From the NCBI GenBank assembly GCA_001603145.1, contig LVBI01000032.1, forward strand, positions 1-64,000: a DNA stretch of 64,000 nucleotides. Direction: 5' to 3'. The stretch's first letter is position 1. Every line of letters starts with the position of its first letter. Source of the DNA: Spirochaetales bacterium Spiro_07. GTDB lineage: Bacteria; Spirochaetota; Spirochaetia; Treponematales; Treponemataceae. Made by a program: the position numbers and the translations under genes. Of this stretch, positions 43,141 through 50,885 are shown piece after piece. Below the pieces are notes generated by a model that ran no database searches, was not told the origin of the DNA, and worked only from the letters and a program-made list of their open reading frames with translations.

Positions 43141-45249
43141 CTATTTTTTAAGCTGTGCAAGCGCTTCTTCGCGTTCTGCTTCAAGCTGTGCAAGCTTGTC
43201 GCGGAATTTCTTTTCGGTTTCTGCCTTGCAGATTGGGCATTCAAAGTGCTCGCCTTCAAGATAGCCGTGAATGCGGCAAACCGAGAATGTCGGCGAAATA
43301 GTCAAATACGGAATGCGGTAGTTCGCGGTAATTGATTTGACCAAATCGCGGCAAGATTCCCAGTCTTTGATTGCTTCTCCCATGAATGTGTGGAAGACAG
43401 TTCCGCCTGTGTATTTCGTCTGAAGCGATTCTTGATGGTCAAGCGCTTCAAAAACATCAGACGTAAAATCAACCGGCAGCCATGTAGAGTTCGTATAGAA
43501 CGGGTCGCTTGTGCCTGATGTGATGATATCAGGGTAGTTCTTCTTGTCATGGCGTGCAAGGCGGTATGACGTGCTTTCAGCCGGTGTAGCTTCAAGGTTG
43601 AAAAGCTCGCCAGTCTTTTCCTGATAGTCCGCAAGGCGCTGTCTCATGTGGTTGAGCACCTTTTCGGCAAAAGCCTTGCCTTTCGGCTCTGCAATTGAAA
43701 CACCGAGAAAGTTCAGACAACATTCGTTCATGCCGCACAAACCGATTGTGTTGAAATGGTTGTCGAGCTTTGTCAGATAGCGTCTTGTGTATGGGAAAAG
43801 ACCGCCGTCAAGCAGCTTCTGAATAACCTTGCGTTTTGCGCAGAGGCTTTCTTTTGCCAAATCCATAAGGTAGTCGAGCCGTGCAAAGAACTGCTCTTCG
43901 TTGTTTGCAAGATAGCCGATTTGCGGCATGTTGATTGTGACAACGCCAAGAGAGCCTGTGAATTCGTCTGAACCGAAAAGACCGCCGCCACGCTTGCGCA
44001 ATTCGCGCTTGTCAAGCTGAAGACGGCAGCACATTGAGCGCACGTCGCTTGGGTTCAAGTCTGAATTGACGAAGTTCTGGAAATACGGCGTACCGTATCT
44101 AGCTGTCATTTCAAACAAGAGCTTGGCGTTTTCGCTGTTCCAGTTGAATTCTTTGGTGATGTTGTAAGTCGGAATAGGGTAAGCAAAACCACGGCCTGAA
44201 GCATCGCCTTCAATCATAAGCTGAATGAACGCCTTGTTAATGACATCCATTTCAGGCTGACAGTCGCCGTATGTAAAGTCCATTTCTTTGCCGCCGACGA
44301 TTGCCGGCTTGTTCTTAAGGTCTTCAGGGCAAGTCCAGTCAAGCGTAATGTTTGTAAAAGGTGCTTGTGAGCCCCAACGGCTTGGTGTGTTTACACCGAA
44401 AATGAAGCTCTGAATGCACTGTCGCACTTCTTTAACAGAAAGGTTGTCCTTGCGCACAAACGGAGCGAGGTATGTATCAAAAGAGCTGAATGCCTGGGCG
44501 CCGGCCCATTCGTTCTGCATGATGCCCAGAAAGTTGACAATCTGGTTTACGAGCGTAGAAAGGTGAGTGGCCGGTGTAGACGTAATCTTGTCCGGTACGC
44601 CGCCGAGACCTTCCTGAATCAGCTGACGCAAAGACCAACCAGCGCAGTAGCCTGAAAACATAGAAAGGTCGTGAATGTGAAAAGCTGCATTCTTATGTGC
44701 TTCTGCAACTTCGGCAGAGTAAATGTTTTTCAGCCAATAGTTTGCTGTGATTGCGCCGGAATTATGAAGAATAAGACCGCCAAGAGAGAAGTTAACGTTC
44801 GCGTTCTCGTTTACGCGCCAGTCAGACTGGCTGAGATAGCCGTCCATTGTCTTGTTGATGTCAAGAACAAGGTTCTTAGTGTCGCGGATTGCTTCATGCT
44901 TTGAGCGGTAAAGGATGTATGCCTTTGCAACAGCAACTTCGCCGCGCTCAATAAGAACAGTCTCTACAATGTCCTGAATCTCTTCAATAGCGGGAATAGA
45001 ATGTTCGTGGCGCAAAGACATCATGTCTTTAAGCTTTTTCTCAACTTCAATAGTAAGAGTTTTTGCCTTTTCTTCGTTAGGCTTTTTTTCAACTGCTTCT
45101 ATCGCCTTGTTGATGGCGGCTGTTATCTTAGAAGGGTCGTATCTCTTGATTTCGCCGGAACGTTTAACGACATTTCTGATAACAGTAGTTGTTTTGTTTT
45201 TTTCTCCAAGAAGATTTTTCCATTCTGGAAAAGTTGTGGTCTCGCTCAA
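43141..45249 (-). CDS. nrdD: Anaerobic ribonucleoside-triphosphate reductase, main chain without the glycyl-radical motif
   Basis: Class III ribonucleotide reductase, 702 residues. The N-terminal ATP-cone (about 17-115) is followed by the ten-stranded barrel with GYCAGWSLRQL, RSMCCRLQLDKREL, RRGGGLFGSDEFTGSLGV and GLCGMNECCLNF (about 500). The chain ends with the zinc-site region VCRIHGYLEGEHFECPIC and a short coiled helix. The RVxGY glycyl-radical motif that normally follows is missing; it is on the next ORF. The start is TTG (45249) after a strong GGAGGGG site, overlapping the nrdR stop. Confidence 0.92.
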   Translation of the reverse strand: MSETTTFPEWKNLLGEKNKTTTVIRNVVKRSGEIKRYDPSKITAAINKAIEAVEKKPNEEKAKTLTIEVEKKLKDMMSLRHEHSIPAIEEIQDIVETVLIERGEVAVAKAYILYRSKHEAIRDTKNLVLDINKTMDGYLSQSDWRVNENANVNFSLGGLILHNSGAITANYWLKNIYSAEVAEAHKNAAFHIHDLSMFSGYCAGWSLRQLIQEGLGGVPDKITSTPATHLSTLVNQIVNFLGIMQNEWAGAQAFSSFDTYLAPFVRKDNLSVKEVRQCIQSFIFGVNTPSRWGSQAPFTNITLDWTCPEDLKNKPAIVGGKEMDFTYGDCQPEMDVINKAFIQLMIEGDASGRGFAYPIPTYNITKEFNWNSENAKLLFEMTARYGTPYFQNFVNSDLNPSDVRSMCCRLQLDKRELRKRGGGLFGSDEFTGSLGVVTINMPQIGYLANNEEQFFARLDYLMDLAKESLCAKRKVIQKLLDGGLFPYTRRYLTKLDNHFNTIGLCGMNECCLNFLGVSIAEPKGKAFAEKVLNHMRQRLADYQEKTGELFNLEATPAESTSYRLARHDKKNYPDIITSGTSDPFYTNSTWLPVDFTSDVFEALDHQESLQTKYTGGTVFHTFMGEAIKDWESCRDLVKSITANYRIPYLTISPTFSVCRIHGYLEGEHFECPICKAETEKKFRDKLAQLEAEREEALAQLKK

Positions 45250-45707
45250 GATTCCCCTCCAAGATTCTTAATTTCAGCAATAAACTCATCAAGGCTTTCA
45301 AAGTGACGATAGACAGATGCAAAACGGACGTATGCAACTTTGTCTAATGCAAAAAGCTCTTCCAATACAATTTCGCCCAAGGCTACTGTTGTAATCTCCC
45401 TCGAATGCTTTCCTTGCATTACGGCTTTGTCTTCAATTTCACTTACGATAGTCTCTATTGTGTCATTTTGAATGGGCCGCTTTTCAAGAGCCCGTTCAAT
45501 GCCTTTCGCAAGTTTCGATCTGTCAAAAGGCTGCCTTCTGCCGTCACGCTTTACGACCATGAACTTCTTTTCTTCGACAAGCTCATAGCTGGTAAAGCGG
45601 TAGCCGCAAGAAAGACATTCACGGCGGCGGCGTATGCTTTCGCCGTTTGCCATCGTCCGTGATTCAATCACCTTATCATCGAAATTGCCACAATATGGAC
45701 ACCGCAT
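45246..45707 (-). CDS. nrdR: Ribonucleotide reductase repressor NrdR
   Basis: A 153-residue repressor. The zinc ribbon has CPYC (about 3-6) and CLSC (about 31-34), the DNA-binding region has SIRRRREC, and an ATP-cone spans about 48-138. NrdR senses ATP/dATP and represses nrd genes at paired NrdR boxes; such boxes are present upstream of this gene, so the nrdR-nrdD-redoxin-nrdG operon is probably autoregulated. AAGGAT precedes the ATG. Confidence 0.95.
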   Translation of the reverse strand: MRCPYCGNFDDKVIESRTMANGESIRRRRECLSCGYRFTSYELVEEKKFMVVKRDGRRQPFDRSKLAKGIERALEKRPIQNDTIETIVSEIEDKAVMQGKHSREITTVALGEIVLEELFALDKVAYVRFASVYRHFESLDEFIAEIKNLGGES

Positions 45708-45822
45708 GAATTATCCTTGTCTTCTGCTTCTGCAGCAATTCAGAAGCAGCTAATTTCTAAACAAACACGAGAAAAGCATTGTAAAATAGCATGAATATTA
45801 TATGCGGAATATTCAAAAATTT

Positions 45823-45831
45823 TTATCCACA
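45823..45831 (+). promoter_or_regulatory. DnaA box in the nrdR leader
   Basis: TTATCCACA, an exact match to the DnaA-box consensus, within the presumed nrdR 5' leader. A single box may be chance, but DnaA is known to regulate nrd genes in E. coli. Confidence 0.45.
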
Positions 45832-45856
45832 GTTTTTACACAACTAGTCTACATTC

Positions 45857-45872
45857 TTTTTGTATATAGCGT
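45857..45872. promoter_or_regulatory. NrdR box 1 (weaker half)
   Basis: The right half TATATAGCGT matches the NrdR-box consensus half TATATWGTGT; the left half is poor. It lies just downstream of the -10 box and 43 bp from box 2, about four helical turns. Confidence 0.5.
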
Positions 45873-45888
45873 TTTCTGATGTTGTTTA

Positions 45889-45918
45889 ATCATATATCGG
45901 CACTATATGTGGTGTCAA
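45889..45918 (-). promoter_or_regulatory. nrdR-nrdD operon promoter
   Basis: On the minus strand a perfect TTGACA (45918-45913), 18-nt spacer, TATGAT (45894-45889). The leader to nrdR is about 175 nt. NrdR box 2 overlaps the -35/spacer. Confidence 0.65.
45900..45915. promoter_or_regulatory. NrdR box 2
   Basis: GCACTATATGTGGTGT matches 13 of the 16 positions of the consensus ACACTATATATAGTGT and lies inside the promoter spacer, so bound NrdR would block RNA polymerase. Confidence 0.7.
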
Positions 45919-46128
45919 TAGGAAAAAATCAAAATTTGCTGAATTTACAATTCGAAGCTAGAATTATTTAGTATAACAAAAAGTCAAAACCAGCTTGTAA
46001 ATAATTTGGTTGTAAAAATAAAAACATCAAGTTTATGCAACCGCATAAGCTTTTGTTTGTGCTACGAGATTGTTTATATTGAGAAAAGTAGCTTTAAACA
46101 GCCAGCCAGATTTCGCTTGAATTATAAA

Positions 46129-46644
46129 TCAGACGCCGATTTCGATTTCGTTGCAAAGCGCTTCGTAGAGAATGGCCTTGTCTTTGTTCATTTCGCGCAC
46201 AGTGTTTGCAAGCCTCTTTGCAAGCACGGCAAGAACACGGTAGCCTAGCACAGGCTCGCTGTCGCAAATCGCCAGAAATTTCTTGCCGGAAATCGTAAGG
46301 GTAGTGCATTCTGTTTTTGCCGTTACTGTTGCAGAGCGTGTGTCGTTGCTGATAATCGAAGTTTCGCCGAAAAAGATGTTCTGCTCCGAAGTCAGCGTTG
46401 CAAGTGCAATAACGTCACCAGCCGGTGTGTCACGCGTAATCAGCACCTGCCCAGAATATAGAATAAAGAACGAATCGCCTGTTTCGCCTTCCTTAATGAT
46501 TTTCTGGCCAGCCTTAAATTTCTGAATGGAGAGATTGTCGTAAACAGCCTTCAATATGCGCTGGTCTTCTTCGCTTGCCGGGTCAAAGTCTGAAAAAAGC
46601 TGAATCTTAACGAGTTTCGGTAATACCTGTTCAAACGAGTCCAT
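46129..46644 (-). CDS. Stand-alone cyclic-nucleotide-binding protein
   Basis: A 171-residue protein with a CAP_ED/cNMP-binding domain (about 20-140). The phosphate-binding cassette is FFGETSIISNDTRSATVTA, with the key Glu and Arg present, so cAMP or cGMP binding is plausible. A helical tail (about 140-171) follows, but there is no helix-turn-helix DNA-binding domain. GGAGG precedes the ATG by 8 nt. It follows two channel-like genes by 14 bp on the same strand, so it may act as their separate gating subunit; this is inference. Confidence 0.85.
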   Translation of the reverse strand: MDSFEQVLPKLVKIQLFSDFDPASEEDQRILKAVYDNLSIQKFKAGQKIIKEGETGDSFFILYSGQVLITRDTPAGDVIALATLTSEQNIFFGETSIISNDTRSATVTAKTECTTLTISGKKFLAICDSEPVLGYRVLAVLAKRLANTVREMNKDKAILYEALCNEIEIGV

Positions 46645-46658
46645 CTGTCATTCCTCCG

Positions 46659-47855
46659 TTATGCCTTTTGCTCTTTCTTGCCGCGCACAAAAATAGCTCT
46701 TGCATTTTTCGGCACGATAAAATCATTAGAAGGAGTAAACAGCGGGTCGTTGCTTACCAAAGTCTTAACTTTCTGCAAGCCGTCAATAATAGCGTTGATG
46801 TTAGGGTTTTTCTGGGCTTCGCGGATTGCTTCTTTGCGCCGCAAGTGGAAGTTGCCCGAATTAAGCAGAAGCCCGACGAGAATGCCGTTCTTTTCGCGCG
46901 ACTCCCATGAATAGTCCTTGAAATCCTTGTAAGTCTTTCCAATAAAGCTTGTAGGAATGTCGCCGATTAAGATGCCAGAATCAGCGTCATTGCTTATAAG
47001 CGCGCGTATTACGTTGCTGTAGCCCATGCCGCTTGAAGCTGTTGCAAGAAGGCTCCGCTCATATTCCTGTGTCAAGATAATCTCGTCGCAGTGCGCCATC
47101 TTAAGATGCTTCTCAAATTTTTCGCTTATCAGCTCGGCGGCCACGTAAATGCCGCGGTTCATGCTTTCCATTGTAAGCACGGCAAGAACAGTGCGCGAGT
47201 CTATTTCAAGGTTAGAGTACTTCTTAGATTTGTCTGAAATTACAAGCGCGCGCGTTGCCGTGTGGATAAAAGCGCGGTTCAAGACAGTTTCATCTGTAAA
47301 GTCGCCGGCAACATAGTTAAGCTCTTTGAAGCGCGGCTGTGCCCTAAGCTGCTCCATCTGTTCGGGCTCTTCATTAATCAGAACAATCAAATCTGGCGAA
47401 ATATCCGGATTGGAAATCAAAACATTGTCAATAATATCTTCAAAGCCGGGTCTCCAGCCGCATAATAAAAAGTGTCCTTTCATAGCGTTAAGTTTTTTCA
47501 ACCCCTTGTCGTTTTTCATTTGAATATCAAGAAACCATGATGCAATTTTAGCCGTGATACAGCCGAAAAGCACCAAACCAGTCATAAGCATCGTCCAGCC
47601 AGCCATGCGGCCGGGCAAAGACTCACAGACAAATTCAAAGTAGTTTGCAAAAACAGCCACGCACATGAACCAGAACGTGTCGAATTTGGTTTCAATGCCG
47701 CTGCCTGTTTTAGTCTCTGTGTGATAAATTACAACACACCCAATTATGATTAATATAACGATTCCGATGCAAATCAGCGTAATAGGGTCGCTGAAAGCAA
47801 GCTTTATACGCCTGAACAGCGAAGCCTTTTTTCGTCCTTTCTTCTTTTTCTCCAT
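46659..47855 (-). CDS. Ion-channel-like protein with TrkA-N/RCK domain, copy 2
   Basis: A 398-residue protein with two membrane segments (about 27-50 and 83-107) joined by a pore-helix-like loop, then a TrkA_N/RCK-type Rossmann domain (about 120-270, with GHFLLCGWRPG) and a second regulatory lobe. Where potassium channels have TVGYGD it has FANYFEF (about 70-76) before LPGRMAGW, so selectivity is unclear. It is a close paralogue of the preceding gene. AGGAG precedes the ATG by 9 nt. Confidence 0.8.
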   Translation of the reverse strand: MEKKKKGRKKASLFRRIKLAFSDPITLICIGIVILIIIGCVVIYHTETKTGSGIETKFDTFWFMCVAVFANYFEFVCESLPGRMAGWTMLMTGLVLFGCITAKIASWFLDIQMKNDKGLKKLNAMKGHFLLCGWRPGFEDIIDNVLISNPDISPDLIVLINEEPEQMEQLRAQPRFKELNYVAGDFTDETVLNRAFIHTATRALVISDKSKKYSNLEIDSRTVLAVLTMESMNRGIYVAAELISEKFEKHLKMAHCDEIILTQEYERSLLATASSGMGYSNVIRALISNDADSGILIGDIPTSFIGKTYKDFKDYSWESREKNGILVGLLLNSGNFHLRRKEAIREAQKNPNINAIIDGLQKVKTLVSNDPLFTPSNDFIVPKNARAIFVRGKKEQKA

Positions 47856-47867
47856 ACTTCAGAGCTC

Positions 47868-49019
47868 CTAATGATTTGCACAAATCAGAATGGATTTTGC
47901 ATGTTTCGGAATGATAAAATCTTCACGCGGCGTAAGGAGCGGCGTGTTGTATTTATAAGGCTCTGTCTCTTTTTGTTCCGCGCTCTGCTCGGCGTTGCTC
48001 TTCTTCTTAAGATTAACCCTTTCTGTGTTCAGAAGAAGCCCAACGAGCACTTCGCTTGTGTCTTTTGAGACGAAATCAAGAAGCTCTTTGTAAGCCTTGC
48101 CCACAAAAGATTCTGGTATATTCTTGATGATAATGCCTGATTCAGCGTCATCTGCAATCAAAGACTTGATTACGTTGCTGTAGCCCAAGCCGCTCGAAGC
48201 CGTTGCAAGCAGGCTGTGCTCATATTCTTGAATGAGGATAATTTCGTTGCAGCTTGCAAGCGTAAGATGCTCTTCAAACTTTCTGTCGATAATTTCAGCT
48301 GCAATATAGAGGGTAGGGTTCAGGTTGCGCATTGTAAGCGCGGCAAGAACAGTCTGCGAGTCTGTCTCAAGTTCAGACTGCGTCTTTGAAGCATCTGAAA
48401 TTATGAGCACGCGCTCGGCTGTTTCAATGAACGCACGCTTGAGCGTTGCCGCATCAGAAAAATCTCCGGCAATATAGTTTATATCCTTAAAGTCAATCGA
48501 AGACCGAAGCTGCTCAATCTGCTCGGCAGGTGCTTCGTTCACCAGAATAACCATGTCAGATGAAATATCCGGATTCGATTTAAGGACTGTCTCCAAAATC
48601 TTGTCAAAACCAGGCCGCCAGCCGCAAATAATAAAATGACCTTTCATACCTCTCAGTTTTTTTAACCCCTTATTGCCTTTCATTAAGATGTTCATGAACC
48701 CGGATGTGATTTTACCGGTGATAAAGCTGAATACAATCATGCCGAACAGCAGCAGCACAAGCGATGCCATGCGCCCCGGAATGGACTTTACGTAATAATC
48801 GAAGTAAGCAGCCGAAACAGCCACGATTGTATGCCAAATGGTGTCAAACCAACCTGTAATGCCGCTGTCTGTTTTGGTTTCTGTAACCCCAACAACGTAT
48901 GTGGCTATGCAGATTGAGATGAAAATGATTATGCCAATGTAAGTGAATGGATTTGTGAAAACACGCTTCAGTTTTCTTTGAAACCGCGTAAGCTTATTGT
49001 TGCCTCGTTTTTCAGCCAT
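47868..49019 (-). CDS. Ion-channel-like protein with TrkA-N/RCK domain, copy 1
   Basis: A 383-residue paralogue of the next gene. It has a basic N-terminus, membrane segments (about 20-42 and 78-103), a loop with AYFDYYVKSIPGRM in the position of a potassium-channel filter, then an RCK-type domain (about 115-260, GHFIICGWRPG) and a C-terminal lobe. It lacks TVGYG. The ATG at 49019 was chosen over the upstream in-frame ATG at 49154 because a -10 box ends 6 nt before it and the 45 extra residues look like read-through of a repeat. It is first in the channel-channel-cNMP operon. Confidence 0.8.
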   Translation of the reverse strand: MAEKRGNNKLTRFQRKLKRVFTNPFTYIGIIIFISICIATYVVGVTETKTDSGITGWFDTIWHTIVAVSAAYFDYYVKSIPGRMASLVLLLFGMIVFSFITGKITSGFMNILMKGNKGLKKLRGMKGHFIICGWRPGFDKILETVLKSNPDISSDMVILVNEAPAEQIEQLRSSIDFKDINYIAGDFSDAATLKRAFIETAERVLIISDASKTQSELETDSQTVLAALTMRNLNPTLYIAAEIIDRKFEEHLTLASCNEIILIQEYEHSLLATASSGLGYSNVIKSLIADDAESGIIIKNIPESFVGKAYKELLDFVSKDTSEVLVGLLLNTERVNLKKKSNAEQSAEQKETEPYKYNTPLLTPREDFIIPKHAKSILICANH

Positions 49020-49025
49020 AGAAGC

Positions 49026-49054
49026 AGTATAACATGGGTTTGCGGAATTCTCAA
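49026..49054 (-). promoter_or_regulatory. Channel operon promoter, predicted leaderless
   Basis: On the minus strand TTGAGA (49054-49049), 17-nt spacer, TATACT (49031-49026), then six bases to the ATG at 49019, whose A would be the likely +1. No Shine-Dalgarno sequence. Confidence 0.6.
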
Positions 49055-49082
49055 AATTGTTTTTTCTTTTGGCACTTGGAAG

Positions 49083-49166
49083 TGCCGGAACTTTGAAGGG
49101 GAAGGCAAAACCCTTAATTCGGAAGCACGGTTTTTCCTTCCCCTTCAACCCCATCCTTTTCCGGCA
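49083..49166. repeat. Nested imperfect palindrome
   Basis: Outer arms TGCCGGAA (49083-49090)/TTCCGGCA (49159-49166) enclose a long stem 49095-49112/49129-49146 (GAAGGGGAAGG.../...CCTTCCCCTTC, two mismatches). A smaller hairpin GGCACTT/AAGTGCC overlaps the left edge. It may be a mobile palindrome or a factor-independent terminator. Confidence 0.5.
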
Positions 49167-49170
49167 CCGA

Positions 49171-49703
49171 TTAGGGGCTTGCTTCGCGCCCCTAATGACC
49201 CCGGACTAATTACAAATAGTAGTCATGTACAAAGTCTGCCGGTTTTTGCTTTGCGAATATGTGTCATTGCCGGGCGTGACCCGGCAATCTTTTTAGGTTG
49301 ATGAACACATAACTGCCGGTTTTTGTGCAAACAAAAAGCGGCGCTTTTCGCCGGTTAAACTCTATTCGTAGATTAATCTATTGCGAAAAGAGGCATGCTA
49401 GCAGGACGTCGGATGCAAGAAACGGATTTCCGCCAAGATATGTACATAAGTGCGGTTCGGGTGCGCATAAGCTTGTTCTGCGGAATAGCTTTATCTAGCG
49501 CACCGCTGCAAGTTTCCGCTTTGCGAAAACTTGAAAGCCGGGTTTGCGATTGGGCTGGTTCTAAGAAACAAGCTTTATCGGCAAAACCTGCAAGTTTTGC
49601 TTCGCAAAACTTGAAAGCTGGATATATAGGGCTGCTTGTGCACAAACTGCCGGTTTTGCGAAGCAAAATGGCACTTTTCGCCGATTGGACTTTGTCCGTA
49701 GAT
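49171..49703. repeat. Repeat-rich gap with a duplicated segment
   Basis: No gene was accepted. It has a hairpin TTAGGGGC/GCCCCTAA (about 49171-49196), a REP-like element GTCATTGCCGGGC/GACCCGGCAATCT (49262-49292), and a roughly 88-bp segment (49306-49393) that recurs, diverged, at 49641-49725, where it covers the 3' end of the next gene. A palindrome GCAAGTTT/AAACTTG appears twice (about 49508 and 49590). The arrangement suggests duplication and decay of the 3' end of that gene. Confidence 0.5.
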
Positions 49704-50405
49704 TCAGCTTTTGCGAAAAGAACGCTTTGCGATTGCTTCGTTGATGCGGCGGATTTCTTCTTCGGTGTTTTTGGCGAAATCTGTGCAGCTGGCGTTGCCG
49801 GTGAGGAGCATGGCGTTCAGATAGGGGATAATCTTTTCGTTTATGAGCTCTACAATCGGCTTGTTGAAGCTGGTGGCTGACGCGCCTTTTGTTGCGGTTG
49901 CATTCAAAAGCTCGATGTTTGCGTCTGCAAAAGCGTCTTGCGCGGAACGGATTGCCGCAATCGCTTCGGTGACGCCTTCTAAGCCTTTGATGTTTTCAGC
50001 AAGCTGCCCGGCCGCAAAATCTTGCAGCATGCTTTCAATCAACGAAGATTTGGCCGCGTAGCTTTCCTTTATTATTTTGCTTTTCGCATATTTGTCATAA
50101 ACCGCCTTGAGCGGAAGGGCAAGCGCGGCTTTGCTTTCAATCGGAAGCGCGGCATAGCCTTTGAGGACGGTGCCCAGCGTTCTTATGGCCTCGTTTCTTG
50201 CGCCGTCAGCCGATTCAAGCGTGGAAAGCTTTTTATCCTGCAAAATGGCGGTCGTAATCTTCGCCGAAAGCACTTCAAGCTCTGCGATAGCGGCGCACAA
50301 AAAAGCATCTTTCTGCGCCTCTTCGTCCGCCTTAAAAAAACGGATAATCGAATCCGAAAGCGTGTCAATTTCCGTATTGCGGATAACCCACTTTATTTTA
50401 TTCAC
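49704..50405 (-). CDS. Uncharacterised helical protein (DUF6261-like)
   Basis: A 233-residue, mostly helical soluble protein with no catalytic motif seen. Composition and layout resemble the DUF6261 family of gut bacteria, but that match is from memory. The start is GTG (50405) after AGAGG. Its last codons lie within a segment that is duplicated about 330 bp downstream (49306-49393), so its 3' end may have been remodelled. Confidence 0.7.
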   Translation of the reverse strand: MNKIKWVIRNTEIDTLSDSIIRFFKADEEAQKDAFLCAAIAELEVLSAKITTAILQDKKLSTLESADGARNEAIRTLGTVLKGYAALPIESKAALALPLKAVYDKYAKSKIIKESYAAKSSLIESMLQDFAAGQLAENIKGLEGVTEAIAAIRSAQDAFADANIELLNATATKGASATSFNKPIVELINEKIIPYLNAMLLTGNASCTDFAKNTEEEIRRINEAIAKRSFRKS

Positions 50406-50520
50406 AGCCTTTCCTCTTTTTTATGAATCTCAATTAAGAATACACCAGAATTTTTGAACGGAAAAGCAAAAATCAGCTGAAAAAAGCTTATTTCAGCAAG
50501 ATTTTACAAAAAATCATGAT

Positions 50521-50848
50521 GTGGTTTCTAGCTTTCGCTTGACGGTAATAAACCACAAAATGTGGTTGTTAGCTTTCACTTGACGGCAACAAACCACAAA
50601 ATGTGGTTTCTAGCTTTCGCTTGACGGCGACAAACCACAAAATATGGTTGTTAGCTTTCATTTGACTGCAACAAACCACAAAATGTGGTTGTTATCTTTC
50701 GCTTGACGGCAATAAACCACATAATGTGGTTGTTAGCTTTCGCTTGTCGGCAACAAACCACAAAATGTGGTTGCTAGCCTACACATGTCGGCAACAAACC
50801 ACAAAATGTGGTTGCTAGCCTATGCATGTCGGCAATAAACCACATAAT
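50521..50848. repeat. 41-bp tandem repeat array, eight units
   Basis: Eight contiguous copies of an exactly 41-bp unit, whose GTGG markers fall at 50521, 50562, 50603, 50644, 50685, 50726, 50767 and 50808. Unit junctions form a dyad AACCACA-AAA-TGTGGTT; the remaining part (TTAGCTTTCGCTTGACGGCA) is also conserved but drifts in the last two units. No unique spacers exist, so it is not CRISPR. It lies between a DUF6261-like gene and the palindromic element C. Confidence 0.92.
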
Positions 50849-50885
50849 AAAGTTTGCTGTTTTAACTGAAAAGATGTTGCCAGTT

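Noticed and set aside
49022-49154. 45-residue N-terminal extension of the channel protein
   Set aside because: It crosses a palindromic repeat and the promoter; start at 49019 fits better.
49373-49880. Overlapping ORFs of 97 and 161 codons
   Set aside because: They run through repeat sequence and the antisense of the DUF6261-like gene; no start signals.
50521-50848. CRISPR array
   Set aside because: The whole 41-bp unit repeats; there are no unique spacers and no cas genes.
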